From positions 1 through 64,000 of the forward strand of contig NZ_JACXAF010000020.1 in assembly GCF_014773395.1 (NCBI RefSeq): DNA of 64,000 nt. The letters run 5' to 3'. Below, in pieces: positions 26,633-37,900 of the stretch (within the stretch, counting starts at the first letter, position 1; each line of letters opens with the position of its first letter). Made by a program: the position numbers and the translations under genes. The notes beneath the pieces were generated by a model that saw nothing but the letters and a program-made list of their open reading frames with translations, had not been told where the DNA came from and searched no databases. Source of the DNA: Neiella litorisoli (lineage in GTDB: Bacteria > Pseudomonadota > Gammaproteobacteria > Enterobacterales > Neiellaceae).

Positions 26633-26986
26633 ATGTTTTTTGTGAGCCGCAACACCTCCGGTGATATTGTCGCCATTGCCCGTGAACAAAACGAGCAGTT
26701 TTCCGAGGCCATCAGTAGCGACAGCCCAGAGCTACTGACTTTTCTCAAGCAGCACGGTGACGGTGCTGACGTCATCTCTTTGCTACAAAGCTCTGATACA
26801 CCGTTAATTCGGGTGCTGGAAGACTTGATTCAATTGCTAATCAAGAAAAACATGATTCAATTCACCGAGCTACCAACCGCAGCACAACAAAAACTGCTGG
26901 AGCGAAAAGAGATCCGAACACGCCTGAGTGATCTCAGTACCGACAGCACCCTGATCGCTAGCGCGGAAGACGATCCACTGATTTAG
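26633..26986 (+). CDS. Conserved small acidic protein of unknown function (often mis-named tryptophan synthase beta-like)
   Basis: A 117-residue protein with an ordinary coding composition: N-terminal FFVSRNTSGDIVAIAREQ, a conserved middle (DSPELLTFLKQ, IRVLEDLIQLLIKKNMIQFTELP) and an acidic C-terminus. Homologues in pseudomonads and relatives carry an automatic tryptophan-synthase label, but none of that enzyme's catalytic or PLP motifs are here. It is on the opposite strand inside the lap locus, starting 130 bp from lapB and overlapping the 3' end of lapD by 3 bp. The ribosome-binding site is weak. Function unknown. Confidence 0.8.
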   Translation: MFFVSRNTSGDIVAIAREQNEQFSEAISSDSPELLTFLKQHGDGADVISLLQSSDTPLIRVLEDLIQLLIKKNMIQFTELPTAAQQKLLERKEIRTRLSDLSTDSTLIASAEDDPLI

Positions 26987-28902
26987 CGCTCATCACGATT
27001 ATTAATGTAGCCTTGGAACCCTTGAATACCGCAACTTTGTAGCGCCGCAAGTTGCGCCTCTTGCTCAACTGCAGTGGCATACACGGGAATATCCAGATTT
27101 CGCGCCGTATTCACCACGCCAGCAACTAGGGTCAAGTTTTGTTCATCCACTTGTCGGCATAAGGCGGCTGCCAGTTTCAGATAGTCAGGGCGGATCTCTT
27201 TGAGGTATTTCAGATCGGCCGCATCAAACCCAGTACCAACGCCAATATTATCAACACCATAGCGATAGCCCAACGAGCGCAGCACAGCAACAAAACTCTG
27301 CACCGCAACATAGTCGCGGCTCATATAAACCTCGGCCAATTCAATCACTAAATTGCTCCGCTCAGCGGTGGGAACTTCCGCCAAAGCCTGCAAAAAATGA
27401 GTGTCACGAATCGATGAGAGCGACACATTGACAACCTGAGGCGTATCAAACGGCGCTTGCTGTTGCAGCATGGCCAATACCGCTCGGTCCAAATCACAGC
27501 CTAAATCGAATTGCTCGAGCACCGGCACAAAAATAGCGGCATTCAGAGGAGTGCCATTCTCATCTTTAATCCCGGCATAGACTTCCTGATGAAGCGGCGG
27601 GCCGTTCAGCTCAGCAACCAGCGGTTGTTTGCGCAGTTGTAGCTCTTGCTGCACGATTCGCTGGCGCAGCAAGCTCACCCATTGCTGACCAGAACGAAGT
27701 GGTTGCTCTTCGGTATTGCTGCGCCACAACCAAGGATTTTGTCCTTGTTGCTCAGCATCACGCAAAGCCTGATCGAGACGGGTGAACACATCGGTGACGC
27801 TGTCATCTGCGGCCACCGGCACTCCAGCTAAGGCACAGGATGACGGCAGTGGCGCAATCCCCTGCTGGTGAAGCTGATCCATATGATGAGCCACTTTAGC
27901 CAGCGGCTCTGACAAGTCTTGTTCGGGCAATACCGGAATCAAAACCGCGAAGTCAGTCTCCGACAGGCGACCAATCATCACTTGTTGGTCAGAAAATACC
28001 TGCCGTAGCGATTCGACCGACTGCTGCAGCAAATCTAACCATTGCTTGTAGCCGTAATGCTTGCGGATCTTGTCACGATCATGCAGCGATAAGATCACCA
28101 CAGCTTGCGGCTGTTGATCCGACATCCGCGATTGTAATTCATTGATCAAATGACGGCGGTTCGCCACTTGAGTTTCAGGATCTTGTTGCAGCCGAGTCTT
28201 CATGGTGAGCAATTGGGCGGCATTGGCTTTGAATTGCTCGCTTAAAATCCCCGTCAAATGGTTAAGCGCTTTGACCACTTGGCGCAATTCTCGGGTTCGT
28301 GGCAGAGGAATGCGGTAACCAAACTCACGCTGCTCAATGGCATTGACCTGACTTTCAATTTGCGCCAATGGACGTTTAATGACAATTCTCAGTACCAACA
28401 TCATTAACAAACTGACAAACGCGAATAATGAGCCATAAAAGGTTAGCAAGTGCATACTTAGGCGCCAAAGCTGCGCTTGAACAAAGCCCGGGTGCGCTTC
28501 TATTCGAATGGATGCCACTTCAGTCCAGCCATTGGTGATCGGCGCCTCGGCAACGACTGGCGCAATCTCAAATAGATTAGTAAACCAAGCAGGAACGCCT
28601 GCTGGTTGTGCTTGATTGTCTTTTCTAAGGATTTCGTCATTGGCGAAGACTGTCACTTCAATGCTGCGAAAAAACGAGCCATCAAAAGCCGCTAACATAG
28701 TCGATTCAGCAAACGCACGATCATAAGGCTGTAACACCGGCGCTAAACGCATGCCGAGCGAAGTGAGCGCATTCTCGGTCGACACCTGCTGTTGTAACCT
28801 AAGTGATTCGGAGCTGTTTTTAATATTCAACATCAGCACTGCCGACAGTGATACCACAGTCAGTAGTAACAAAAGCAATAACACTTGGCGATATAAGGTC
28901 AT
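26983..28902 (-). CDS. lapD: LapD: c-di-GMP receptor controlling LapG
   Basis: Inner-membrane receptor that binds c-di-GMP in the cytoplasm and, when bound, holds the protease LapG in the periplasm. It has 639 residues: membrane segment 5-25; periplasmic domain about 30-148 with Trp125 in GWTEVASIRI, the residue position known to dock LapG; second membrane segment; HAMP; then degenerate GGDEF (SETDF) and EAL (AGI in place of EAL, DNIGVGTG in place of DDFGTG) domains. Loss of catalytic residues fits a receptor, not an enzyme. The start overlaps the lapG stop by 4 bp. Confidence 0.95.
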   Translation of the reverse strand: MTLYRQVLLLLLLLTVVSLSAVLMLNIKNSSESLRLQQQVSTENALTSLGMRLAPVLQPYDRAFAESTMLAAFDGSFFRSIEVTVFANDEILRKDNQAQPAGVPAWFTNLFEIAPVVAEAPITNGWTEVASIRIEAHPGFVQAQLWRLSMHLLTFYGSLFAFVSLLMMLVLRIVIKRPLAQIESQVNAIEQREFGYRIPLPRTRELRQVVKALNHLTGILSEQFKANAAQLLTMKTRLQQDPETQVANRRHLINELQSRMSDQQPQAVVILSLHDRDKIRKHYGYKQWLDLLQQSVESLRQVFSDQQVMIGRLSETDFAVLIPVLPEQDLSEPLAKVAHHMDQLHQQGIAPLPSSCALAGVPVAADDSVTDVFTRLDQALRDAEQQGQNPWLWRSNTEEQPLRSGQQWVSLLRQRIVQQELQLRKQPLVAELNGPPLHQEVYAGIKDENGTPLNAAIFVPVLEQFDLGCDLDRAVLAMLQQQAPFDTPQVVNVSLSSIRDTHFLQALAEVPTAERSNLVIELAEVYMSRDYVAVQSFVAVLRSLGYRYGVDNIGVGTGFDAADLKYLKEIRPDYLKLAAALCRQVDEQNLTLVAGVVNTARNLDIPVYATAVEQEAQLAALQSCGIQGFQGYINNRDER

Positions 28903-29564
28903 GGTAAATCCTTTGATTCGGACTGATGTTGAAATTCGGATTGACGTTCACGGAGGTCGCGCCACAGGCTCAGGCGGTTCGATTCTCCGACTAACTTGCC
29001 ATCGCCTCGTGCCTTGGCGAGCCACAAGTAATCGGCATTAAAACTGTAGATAGGGATTAAATCGCCACGTTCAGTTGCAGGTTTGATGGCGGGATCAATA
29101 TTGTCTAAAACCAGTGGGATAGCACCACGCTTGCGGTAGTAAGTCAGCACCATATGATGCTGATTATAAGCAACTGCTTTTACATACATCAGCCGCAGCT
29201 TACTGGCGTCAAACCCCATTTCTAACAAGGTGTAGTACTTGGCAATGGTGAAGTCTTCACAATCACCAGCCGCTCTGCCAATAAACTCAACAGGGGTTGC
29301 CCAGTAGTCTTCTTGCTTCCAGACCACATCATCGTTAGCAAACAAAAAGCCATTGAAGTAGTCATTAACTTGCTTCAATTGGGTCAATTCATCGGCATCA
29401 ACATGGGCCAGAACAAGCGCCTGCCACTGCCTACCGCGCTCTGCGGCATCGTCACCATAGCGCTGCTGAAGCGCTTGGATCATTTTATTGAAATCAAGCT
29501 GAGGGGAGGCCCACAGCAACCACGACAACAAGATCGCGCCGAGCCAGCCCCACCAGGCTCGCAT
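28899..29564 (-). CDS. lapG: LapG: periplasmic cysteine protease of the adhesin
   Basis: Transglutaminase-like, calcium-dependent cysteine protease that clips the LapA adhesin near its N-terminus and frees the cell from the surface. It has 221 residues with an N-terminal signal segment (about 3-18). Catalytic Cys102 in GDCEDF, His137 in HHMVL and Asp154 in VLDNID; Asp101 and Glu103 match the calcium ligands of LapG. Upstream in-frame starts exist (29582, 29570), but the ATG at 29564 is spaced 8 bp from GGAGG. Coupled to lapD by ATGA. Confidence 0.95.
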   Translation of the reverse strand: MRAWWGWLGAILLSWLLWASPQLDFNKMIQALQQRYGDDAAERGRQWQALVLAHVDADELTQLKQVNDYFNGFLFANDDVVWKQEDYWATPVEFIGRAAGDCEDFTIAKYYTLLEMGFDASKLRLMYVKAVAYNQHHMVLTYYRKRGAIPLVLDNIDPAIKPATERGDLIPIYSFNADYLWLAKARGDGKLVGESNRLSLWRDLRERQSEFQHQSESKDLP

Positions 29565-29608
29565 CAGCATAACCTCCAACACGTTGTCGTGGCTGCCATT
29601 GGAATTCC

Positions 29609-30643
29609 TTATTGGCCGTCGTTGGTGATCGCCGTCCGTTTACTGGCGTTCATTTCAACCATGATCCGGCGATTAGCTGCGGCATCATCGGCGTTCTGCT
29701 CAGGAGAAACGGCAGGACGTGTTTCACCATAGCCAAGCGCACTGATGCGCTGCTCAGCAACTTGATAACGCTCAATCAGCAGTTGCTTGACGGCATCGGC
29801 GCGACGTTCCGATAGCTTTTGGTTATAGGTTGCAGAGCCAACCAGAGAAGTGTGGCCTTCAATGACGATATCTAACTGCGGGTGTTGCGCCATAAATTCG
29901 GCGATCTCAGCCACATTGTTGTAAGAGCGAGCGGGCACCGTGGCGTCATCGTGGGCAAACAGAATAGTCACTTGCTTCACGATCGCCTGCTCATAGAAAC
30001 GGGTACAACCTTGAGCATCAACACTATGGCCAAGCGGCGTATCAGGGCACTTATCGAGGTTGTTATTGACGCCATCACGATCATCGTCGGCGGCCGTCGT
30101 TGCGGCACCTTGTTGGCCAAAGAAATAGAGTAAGCCGATGCTAGCAACAAAATCTGTCGAACTCTCATCGAATCCGTACAAGCCCTGCACCTCACCAGTT
30201 AATGCCCAATTGTCGGTGAAGTAGTAACGAGCACCTACCCCGATGTGAGCGCCGGCCTGCTCATCACTATCGAAATCTTCATAGTGGGGGCCTGCAAACA
30301 CATAGTTGTAGTCTTCGTTGAAAAAATACAAGGCATCGAGGGCATACCACCAAGCTGACTCGTCATCACTGATGTCCTCGACATCCAGCTCCGAGTAATC
30401 GGCACGAAAACGAAGTTCCCAATGGTCATTGGAGAATGGCTGGATACCAAATTGGCCACCGAACATCGGGCCTCGTTGCAGCGATGCGCCAGACTCATGC
30501 TGATGGGCAGAATCCATCTCAGCATGGCCTATCTGGCCACCGACGTAATAACGATAACCTTCGTCAGCTTGAACAGATGTAGAATTTAAAACAGCCGAAA
30601 TCGACAAGGCCACAATACTTAGTAGCTTGGCGGGTTTGCTCAT
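29609..30643 (-). CDS. OmpA-family outer-membrane protein of the lap locus
   Basis: A 344-residue protein: signal peptide (about 1-26, ending SVQA), an eight-strand-type beta-barrel region (about 28-185, alternating aromatic strands ending LLYFFG), a short calcium-type linker DDDRDGVNNNLDKCPD with a paired Cys further on, and a C-terminal OmpA peptidoglycan-binding domain (about 220-335, including IEGHTSLVGSATYNQKLSERRA). It lies between lapE and lapG with short gaps, so it belongs to the locus; OmpA-type proteins are frequent members of such clusters, perhaps anchoring the secretion channel to the wall. Confidence 0.92.
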   Translation of the reverse strand: MSKPAKLLSIVALSISAVLNSTSVQADEGYRYYVGGQIGHAEMDSAHQHESGASLQRGPMFGGQFGIQPFSNDHWELRFRADYSELDVEDISDDESAWWYALDALYFFNEDYNYVFAGPHYEDFDSDEQAGAHIGVGARYYFTDNWALTGEVQGLYGFDESSTDFVASIGLLYFFGQQGAATTAADDDRDGVNNNLDKCPDTPLGHSVDAQGCTRFYEQAIVKQVTILFAHDDATVPARSYNNVAEIAEFMAQHPQLDIVIEGHTSLVGSATYNQKLSERRADAVKQLLIERYQVAEQRISALGYGETRPAVSPEQNADDAAANRRIMVEMNASKRTAITNDGQ

Positions 30644-30668
30644 GTTGTGTCAGTCCTTTATTTTTTTG

Positions 30669-31958
30669 TTAGCGCAATGATTGATTGAGGCTACCAATCA
30701 CTTCCAAGACTCGGGCTTTCGCTTGCTCATACTCGGTTTGGGCATCAACAAATTGATTGCGAGCACCGAACAATTCGTTTTCTGAATCGAGCAGGTCCAG
30801 CAGAGTTCTTTTGCCGAGATTAAACTCTTTTTTATAGGCATCACGGGTCTTTTCTGATGCCGTGACGTAGCGTTGCAAGAAGACTTGTTGCTTACCAAGC
30901 ATTTCATATGCTGCCCAGGCTAAGCTAACTCGCTGGTTCGCTTCGCGGTGCGCATTCATGTTGATTGCCCGTGCTTGCTCAACGACATAGGCCGATGCTT
31001 TTTGGTTGGCCTTATCGGAGCCGCCGCGGAACAGGTTCCAGCGAACTTGCAGCATGGCGCCGTAGTTGGTGTCTGAACCATCCGTGCCTTCGAGTTCATC
31101 GCCGTAATCGCCAAATAACACTAAATCGAGCTCAGGATAATTACTTGATTTACTATATTGGTAACGACTTTCAGCTTCTTCGATATCGGCCTTTGCCGCT
31201 AGCAACACCGGGTTGTGCTTGCCTACCAAAGCTTGTGCCTCGGCCTTATTCTGTGGCAGCCAGCTTTCTTTAAAGCTAAAAGGCTGTAAATCCTGCTTGG
31301 CGCTCTCGCCAATAATCTGAATATAAGCGGATTCGGCATCGAGCAAATTATTCTGCGCCGCGATGACATTCGATTCTGCATTATTCAGGCGACTTTCGAT
31401 TTGAGATTTGTCGGCAATCGTTCCAACACCACGATCAACGCGACTACTGATTTGCTTGTAGATGCGCTTGTGATTGTCGAGGTTTTCTAATGCCAGCTGA
31501 TATTGAGTGCGATAGCGTTGCACATCTAAATAGACGCGAGTAGCAGCCAACGCAATGGACTCTGACATAGCACTTAACTCGTGCTCTCGCGCTAGGGTAA
31601 ATGCTTCGGTTCTATCAATATCATTGCGCGTTGCAAAGCCATCGAACAACATTTGCCGCGCTTCAAAACCAACTCGGCCGTTATTCCAAGTTTCATCATC
31701 GGTGCCATTAGCCCGAGTCGACGGGTTGTCAACGACTTGGAATCCCCAATCTGCGGTTACATCAACTGACGGCAAATAACCACCCTCGGCCTGACGAACC
31801 GTTTGTTCACCTTCTCGAACTTTGCGCTCGCTTTGAACAATTTGCGGATGGGTCTCAACCGCAAGACGCACTGCTTGTGGCAAAGTCTGCGCCACCACTG
31901 TTTGGCTCAAAGCTGCGATTAGCAGCGTACCCACCGCGCTACAACGGGCAAGTTTCAT
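30669..31958 (-). CDS. lapE: TolC-type outer-membrane channel for adhesin secretion
   Basis: A 429-residue outer-membrane efflux/secretion channel of the TolC family: signal peptide about 1-24 (ending VVAQ), then two similar halves rich in coiled coil, with family signatures NPVLLAAKADIEEAESRYQ and the C-terminal LGKRTLLDLLDSENELFGAR. The ATG at 31958 is 7 bp from GGGAG; the frame is open seven codons upstream. In type I secretion the channel joins LapB and LapC. In LapA-type systems it also holds the adhesin at the surface by its plugged N-terminus. Confidence 0.95.
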   Translation of the reverse strand: MKLARCSAVGTLLIAALSQTVVAQTLPQAVRLAVETHPQIVQSERKVREGEQTVRQAEGGYLPSVDVTADWGFQVVDNPSTRANGTDDETWNNGRVGFEARQMLFDGFATRNDIDRTEAFTLAREHELSAMSESIALAATRVYLDVQRYRTQYQLALENLDNHKRIYKQISSRVDRGVGTIADKSQIESRLNNAESNVIAAQNNLLDAESAYIQIIGESAKQDLQPFSFKESWLPQNKAEAQALVGKHNPVLLAAKADIEEAESRYQYSKSSNYPELDLVLFGDYGDELEGTDGSDTNYGAMLQVRWNLFRGGSDKANQKASAYVVEQARAINMNAHREANQRVSLAWAAYEMLGKQQVFLQRYVTASEKTRDAYKKEFNLGKRTLLDLLDSENELFGARNQFVDAQTEYEQAKARVLEVIGSLNQSLR

Positions 31959-31988
31959 TGAAAACTCCCAAATTCCCAAAAAGTTAAC

Positions 31989-34900
31989 TTACAGATCTAG
32001 GTCTACTTTAATTTCTTCTGGCGCTTTGATTTCGCCTTGCGGCGAACCATCGCCGCTGTTACCAACCTGATTGCCATCTCCGCCAGGCAGTAAATCGTCC
32101 AACTCGTTGGGCTGCTCAAGCAATTCATTAAATAGTGATGCCCGAACCTGTGGCTCAACGCCGGTTTGCCCAACAATAGTCACCGTGACTTCGGCAGAAT
32201 GCTCATTACCATTGCCATCGGTGATGGTATAGGTGAAGGTATCCGTTGCTGTTTCGCCAGCATCAAGATCATCAAACGCATCAGCCGGATCATAGCTAAC
32301 TTTTCCTGTCGCCGGATCAAACGACACATTACCTTTGGTCGCGCCGCTGCTACTTGTCGCTGCAACCGAAACAATCGCAAGATTATCGCCATCGGGATCG
32401 GTGTCGTTGGCAAGAAGCGTATCCGAAGCAATGGTTAGTACATCATTTTCGCCAGTGATTAGATCGCCTTTGTAAACATCAGCCTCAAAGCTCTGCAAAT
32501 AGTAGTCCGAAGAATCAGAGCCATCATTAAGGAGACGGTTTGAATAATCCACGGCTTCAAATCTGACTTCATCAAACAAAATACCATTTGTGTTAATAGT
32601 CTCAGAGCCATAGTGTTTATTACTTGAAAACGTATCTTCGGCAACGACTTTACCATCGCGCAAAGCAATCCATTTACCCGTTTCCACATAGTTTTGGCTG
32701 TTGTCTTGAGGATACAGGTTGGTATACCTGAAGCTGGCTTCAGTTGTTAATCCATCTAGCTTGATGACTATCGCCTCAGATGTGCCAGCCTCACTGCTAT
32801 CTGCATAGTTTGAGCTTCGATGTTGCAGCTGGCCTTCATTGCCACTTTCCCCATAAGTATCACCCTCAGTTTGAACCCCAAGTGAAGCGCCACTGAAATA
32901 TGCTGTTGCAGAGACTCCTTCGATACCAGATTCAACACTGACAATCCCTTCTCGAACAGCAGCTTTCCAACTTGTTGCGGTCGACCATCCTAAAGCAACC
33001 GTCTCCACTACTGCATCAGTGTCGGCATTCGCAGTTGGTGCAGATCCTGAAACCAATTGCACCGTTGCAGAATCACTCCCCTCGGCTGATTCGTTACCCG
33101 CTTGATCGGTGACGGTCGCGACCACTTCAATGGTCTCGCCATCGGCAGGCGCAGCGTATTCAAAGTCAATTGAGCCCGCATCAATCTGGGTTTGGCTCAA
33201 GACAATTGGCGTCTGACCGGTGACGTTTAAGGTATCACCAGCGACGGCTTCGGCTGGCAGGGTCACCGTCACTCCGACGGTGCCGTTGAGTTCGCTATTA
33301 CTGATAGTGCCATCGTTATTGGTGTCTTCTGTGATGGTCACGGTTGGCGCACCGGTCGCGGTGGTATCGCCAATCACGGCTGAGTCACTACCCTCAGCCG
33401 ATTCGTTACCCGCTTGATCGGTAACCGTCGCCACCACTTCAATGGTCTCGCCATCGGCAGGCGCAGCGTATTCAAAGTCAATTGAGCCCGCATCAATCTG
33501 GGTTTGGCTCAAGACAATTGGCGTCTGACCGGTGACGTTTAAGGTATCACCAGCGACGGCTTCGGCTGGCAGGGTCACCGTCACTCCGACGGTGCCGTTG
33601 AGTTCGCTATTACTGATAGTGCCATCGTTATTGGTGTCTTCTGTGATGGTCACGGTTGGCGCACCGGTCGCAGTGGTATCGCCAATCACGGCTGAGTCAC
33701 TACCCTCAGCCGATTCGTTACCCGCTTGATCGGTAACCGTCGCCACCACTTCAATGGTTTCGCCATCGGCAGGCGCAGCGTATTCAAAATCAATCGAGCC
33801 TGCATCAATTTGGGTTTGGCTCAAGACAATTGGCGTCTGACCGGTGACGTTTAAAGTATCTCCGACAACGGCCCCGCTTGGTAGCGAGACGGTCACACCG
33901 ACAGTACCGTTTAGCTCGCTATTACTGATAGTGCCATCGTTATTGGTATCTTCCGTGATGGTCACGGTTGGCGCAACGGTCGCAGTGGTATCGCCAATCA
34001 CGGCTGAGTCACTACCCTCAGCCGATTCGTTACCGGCTTGATCGGTAACCGTCGCCACCACTTCAATGGTTTCGCCATCGGCAGGCGCAGCGTATTCAAA
34101 ATCAATCGAGCCGGCATCAATCTGGGTTTGGCTTAAGACGATTGGCGTCTGACCGGTGACGTTTAAAGTATCACCGGCAACGGCCCCGCTTGGTAGCGAG
34201 ACGGTCACACCGACAGTACCGTTTAACTCGGTGTTGCTGATGGTGCCATCGTTATTGGCGTCTTCAGTGATGGTGACTGTTGGTGCACCAGTGGCGGTGG
34301 TATCACCAATGACCGCTGAATCACTGCCCTCAGCTGATTCGTTACCCGCTTGATCGGTAATGGTTGCCACCACTTCAATGGTCTCGCCATCGGCTGGCGC
34401 GGCATATTCAAAATCAATCGAGCCTGCATCAATTTGGGTTTGCGACAGCACGATTGGCGTCTGACCGGTGACGTTTAAGGTATCGCCGGCAACGGCCTCA
34501 GCTGGCAGTGCCACGGTGACACCGACAGTACCGTTTAACTCGGCGTTGCTGATGGTGCCATCGTTATTGGTGTCTTCGGTGATGGTCACGGTTGGCGCAC
34601 CCGTTGCGGTGGTATCGCCAATCACGGCTGAATCACTGCCCTCGGCTGATTCATTACCGACTTGATCGGTAATGGTCGCGACCACTTCAATGCTCTCGCC
34701 ATCGGCAGGCGCGGCGTATTCAAAATCAATCGAGCCCGCATCGATCTGAGCTTGGCTCAAAATAATCGCATCTTGACCGGTGACGTTTAAGGTATCACCG
34801 GCAACGGCCCCGCTTGGTAGAGCTACCGTCACACCGACAGTACCGTTTAACTCCGCATTGCTAATGGTGCCGTCGTTATTGGTGTCTTCCGTGATGGTGA

Positions 34901-37900
34901 CTGTTGGCGCACCAGTGGCAGTGGTATCGCCAATCACCGCTGAATCAATGCCCTCAGCTGATTCATTACCGGCTTGATCGGTAATGGTTGCCACCACTTC
35001 AATGGTTTCGCCATCGGCTGGCGCGGCGTATTCAAAATCAATCGAGCCGGCATCAATTTGGGTCTGGCTTAAGACAATTGGCGTCTGACCGGTGACGTTT
35101 AAGGTATCACCTGCAACAGCTTCAGCTGGCAGGGTCACCGTCACTCCGACAGTACCGTTTAATTCGGCATTGCTGATGGTACCATCGTTGTTGGTGTCTT
35201 CGGTGATGGTCACGGTTGGCGCACCGGTCGCTGTGGTATCACCAATCACGGCAGAGTCCGAGCCCTCAGCCGATTCATTCCCGGCTTGGTCGGTAACAGT
35301 CGCCACCACTTCAATGGTCTCGCCATCGGCTGGAGCGGCATATTCAAAATCAATCGAGCCGGCATCAATTTGGGTTTGCGACAGCACGATTGGCGTCTGA
35401 CCGGTGACGTTTAAAGTATCGCCGGCAACGGCATCGCTTGGTAGAGTCACCGTCACTCCGACGGTACCGTTTAGCTCGCTATTACTGATGGTGCCATCGT
35501 TGTTGGTGTCTTCTGTGATGGTCACGGTTGGCGCACCGGTCGCAGTGGTATCGCCAATCACGGCAGAGTCAGAGCCCTCGGCTGATTCGTTACCCGCTTG
35601 GTCGGTAACAGTTGCCACCACTTCAATGGTTTCGCCATCCGCTGGGGCAGCGTATTCAAAGTCGATGGAGCCCGCATCAATTTGGGTTTGGCTCAAGACA
35701 ATTGGATCTTGACCGGTCACATTCAGGGTGTCGCCCGCAACCGCATCACCTGGCAGCGCGACGGTGACACCGACAGTACCATTGAGCTCGGTATTGCTGA
35801 TGGTGCCATCGTTATTGGTGTCTTCAGTGATCGTGACTGTTGGCGCACGTGTCGCAGTGGTATCTCCAATCACGGCTGCATCACTGCCCTCCGCTGATTC
35901 GTTACCCGCTTGGTCGGTGACGGTCGCGACTACTTCAATGGTCTCGCCATCGGCTGGCGCGGCGTATTCAAAATCAATCGAGCCAGCATCAATCTGAGTC
36001 TGGCTCAAAACAATCGCATTTTGGCCGGTGACATTGAGGGTATCGCCCGCAACCGCGTCACTTGGCAGCGAGACGGTCACACCGACAGTACCGTTTAACT
36101 CGGTGTTGCTAATGGTGCCGTCATTGTTGGTGTCTTCAGTGATAGTCACGGTTGGCGCGCTTGGTGGCGTGGTATCCGCCGGCGGCTCACCATCATCCAA
36201 TGCCATTTGCGCAGCATCCGAGCCCTCGGCCGATTCGTTACCCGCTTGATCGGTGACGGTCGCCACCACTTCAATGGTCTCGCCATCGGCAGGCGCGGCG
36301 TATTCAAAATCAATCGAGCCCGCATCGATCTGAGCTTGGCTCAAAACAATCGCATCTTGGCCGGTAACATTGAGGGTGTCACCCGCAACCGCATCACCCG
36401 GCAGCGCGACGGTGACACCGACGGTGCCGTTGAGTTCGCTGCTGCTGATGGTGCCATCATTGTTGGTGTCTTCTGTGATAGTCACGGTTGGCGCGCTTGG
36501 TGGCGTGGTATCCACTGGCGGCTCACCATCATCCAATGCCATTTGTGCAGAATCTGAGCCCTCGGCCGATTCGTTACCGGCTTGATCGGTAATAGTCGCC
36601 ACCACTTCAATGGTTTCGCCATCCGCTGGGGCGGCGTATTCAAAATCAATCGAGCCTGTATCAATTTGGGTTTGCGACAGCACAATTGGATCTTGACCCG
36701 TGACGTTTAAGGTATCGCCGGCAACGGCATCGCCTGGTAGAGCTACCGTCACATCGACAGAGCCATTGAGCTCAGTATTGCTAATGGTGCCATCGTTATT
36801 GGCGTCTTCAGTGATGGTCACGGTTGGTGCACCCGTTGCGGTGGTATCACCAATCACGGCAGAGTCCGAGCCCTCGGCCGATTTGTTACCGGCTTGATCG
36901 GTAATAGTCGCGACCACTTCAATGGTTTCGCCATCGGCAGGCGCGGCGTATTCAAAATCAATCGAGCCCGCATCAATTTGGGTTTGGCTTAAGACGATTG
37001 GATCTTGACCGGTCACATTCAGGGTGTCACCCGCAACCGCATCACTTGGCAATGCTACCGTCACACCCACAGTACCGTTTAACTCGGCGTTGCTGATGGT
37101 GCCATCGTTGTTGGTATCTTCAGTGATGGTCACGGTTGGCGCACCGGTCGCAGTGGTATCGCCAATCACAGCAGAGTCCGAGCCCTCGACCGATTCGTTA
37201 CCGGCTTGGTCGGTAACAGTTGCCACCACTTCAATGGTCTCGCCATCGGCAGGCGCGGCGTATTCAAAGTCAATTGAGCCCGCATCAATCTGGGTCTGGC
37301 TTAAGACTATTGGAGCTTGACCGGTCACATTGAGGGTATCACCCGCAACCGCGTCACCCGGCAGCGCGACGGTGACACCGACGGTGCCGTTGAGTTCGCT
37401 GCTGCTGATGGTACCATCATTGTTGGTGTCTTCAGTGATGGTAACTGTTGGTGCGCCCGTCGCAGTGGTATCACCAATGACCGCGGAATCACTACCTTCG
37501 GCTGATTCGTTACCCGCTTGATCGGTAACCGTCGCAACCACTTCAATGGTTTCGCCATCGGCTGGCGCGGCGTATTCAAAGTCAATGGAGCCCGCATCAA
37601 TCTGGGTTTGGCTTAAGACAATTGGATCTTGACCGGTCACATTCAGGGTGTCGCCCGCAACCGCATCACCTGGCAGCGCGACGGTGACACCGACAGTACC
37701 ATTGAGCTCGGTATTGCTGATGGTACCGTCATTGTTGGTGTCTTCGGTGATGGTCACGGTTGGCGCACCGGTCGCAGTGGTATCGCCAATGACCGCTGAA
37801 TCACTGCCCTCCGCTGATTCGTTACCCGCTTGGTCGGTGACGGTCGCGACTACTTCAATGGTCTCGCCATCGGCTGGGGCGGCATATTCAAAATCAATCG

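Noticed and set aside
26633-26986. Tryptophan synthase beta annotation for the small gene
   Set aside because: At 117 residues and without the PLP lysine or glycine-rich phosphate loop, it cannot be that enzyme; the label in databases appears to be a propagated error.
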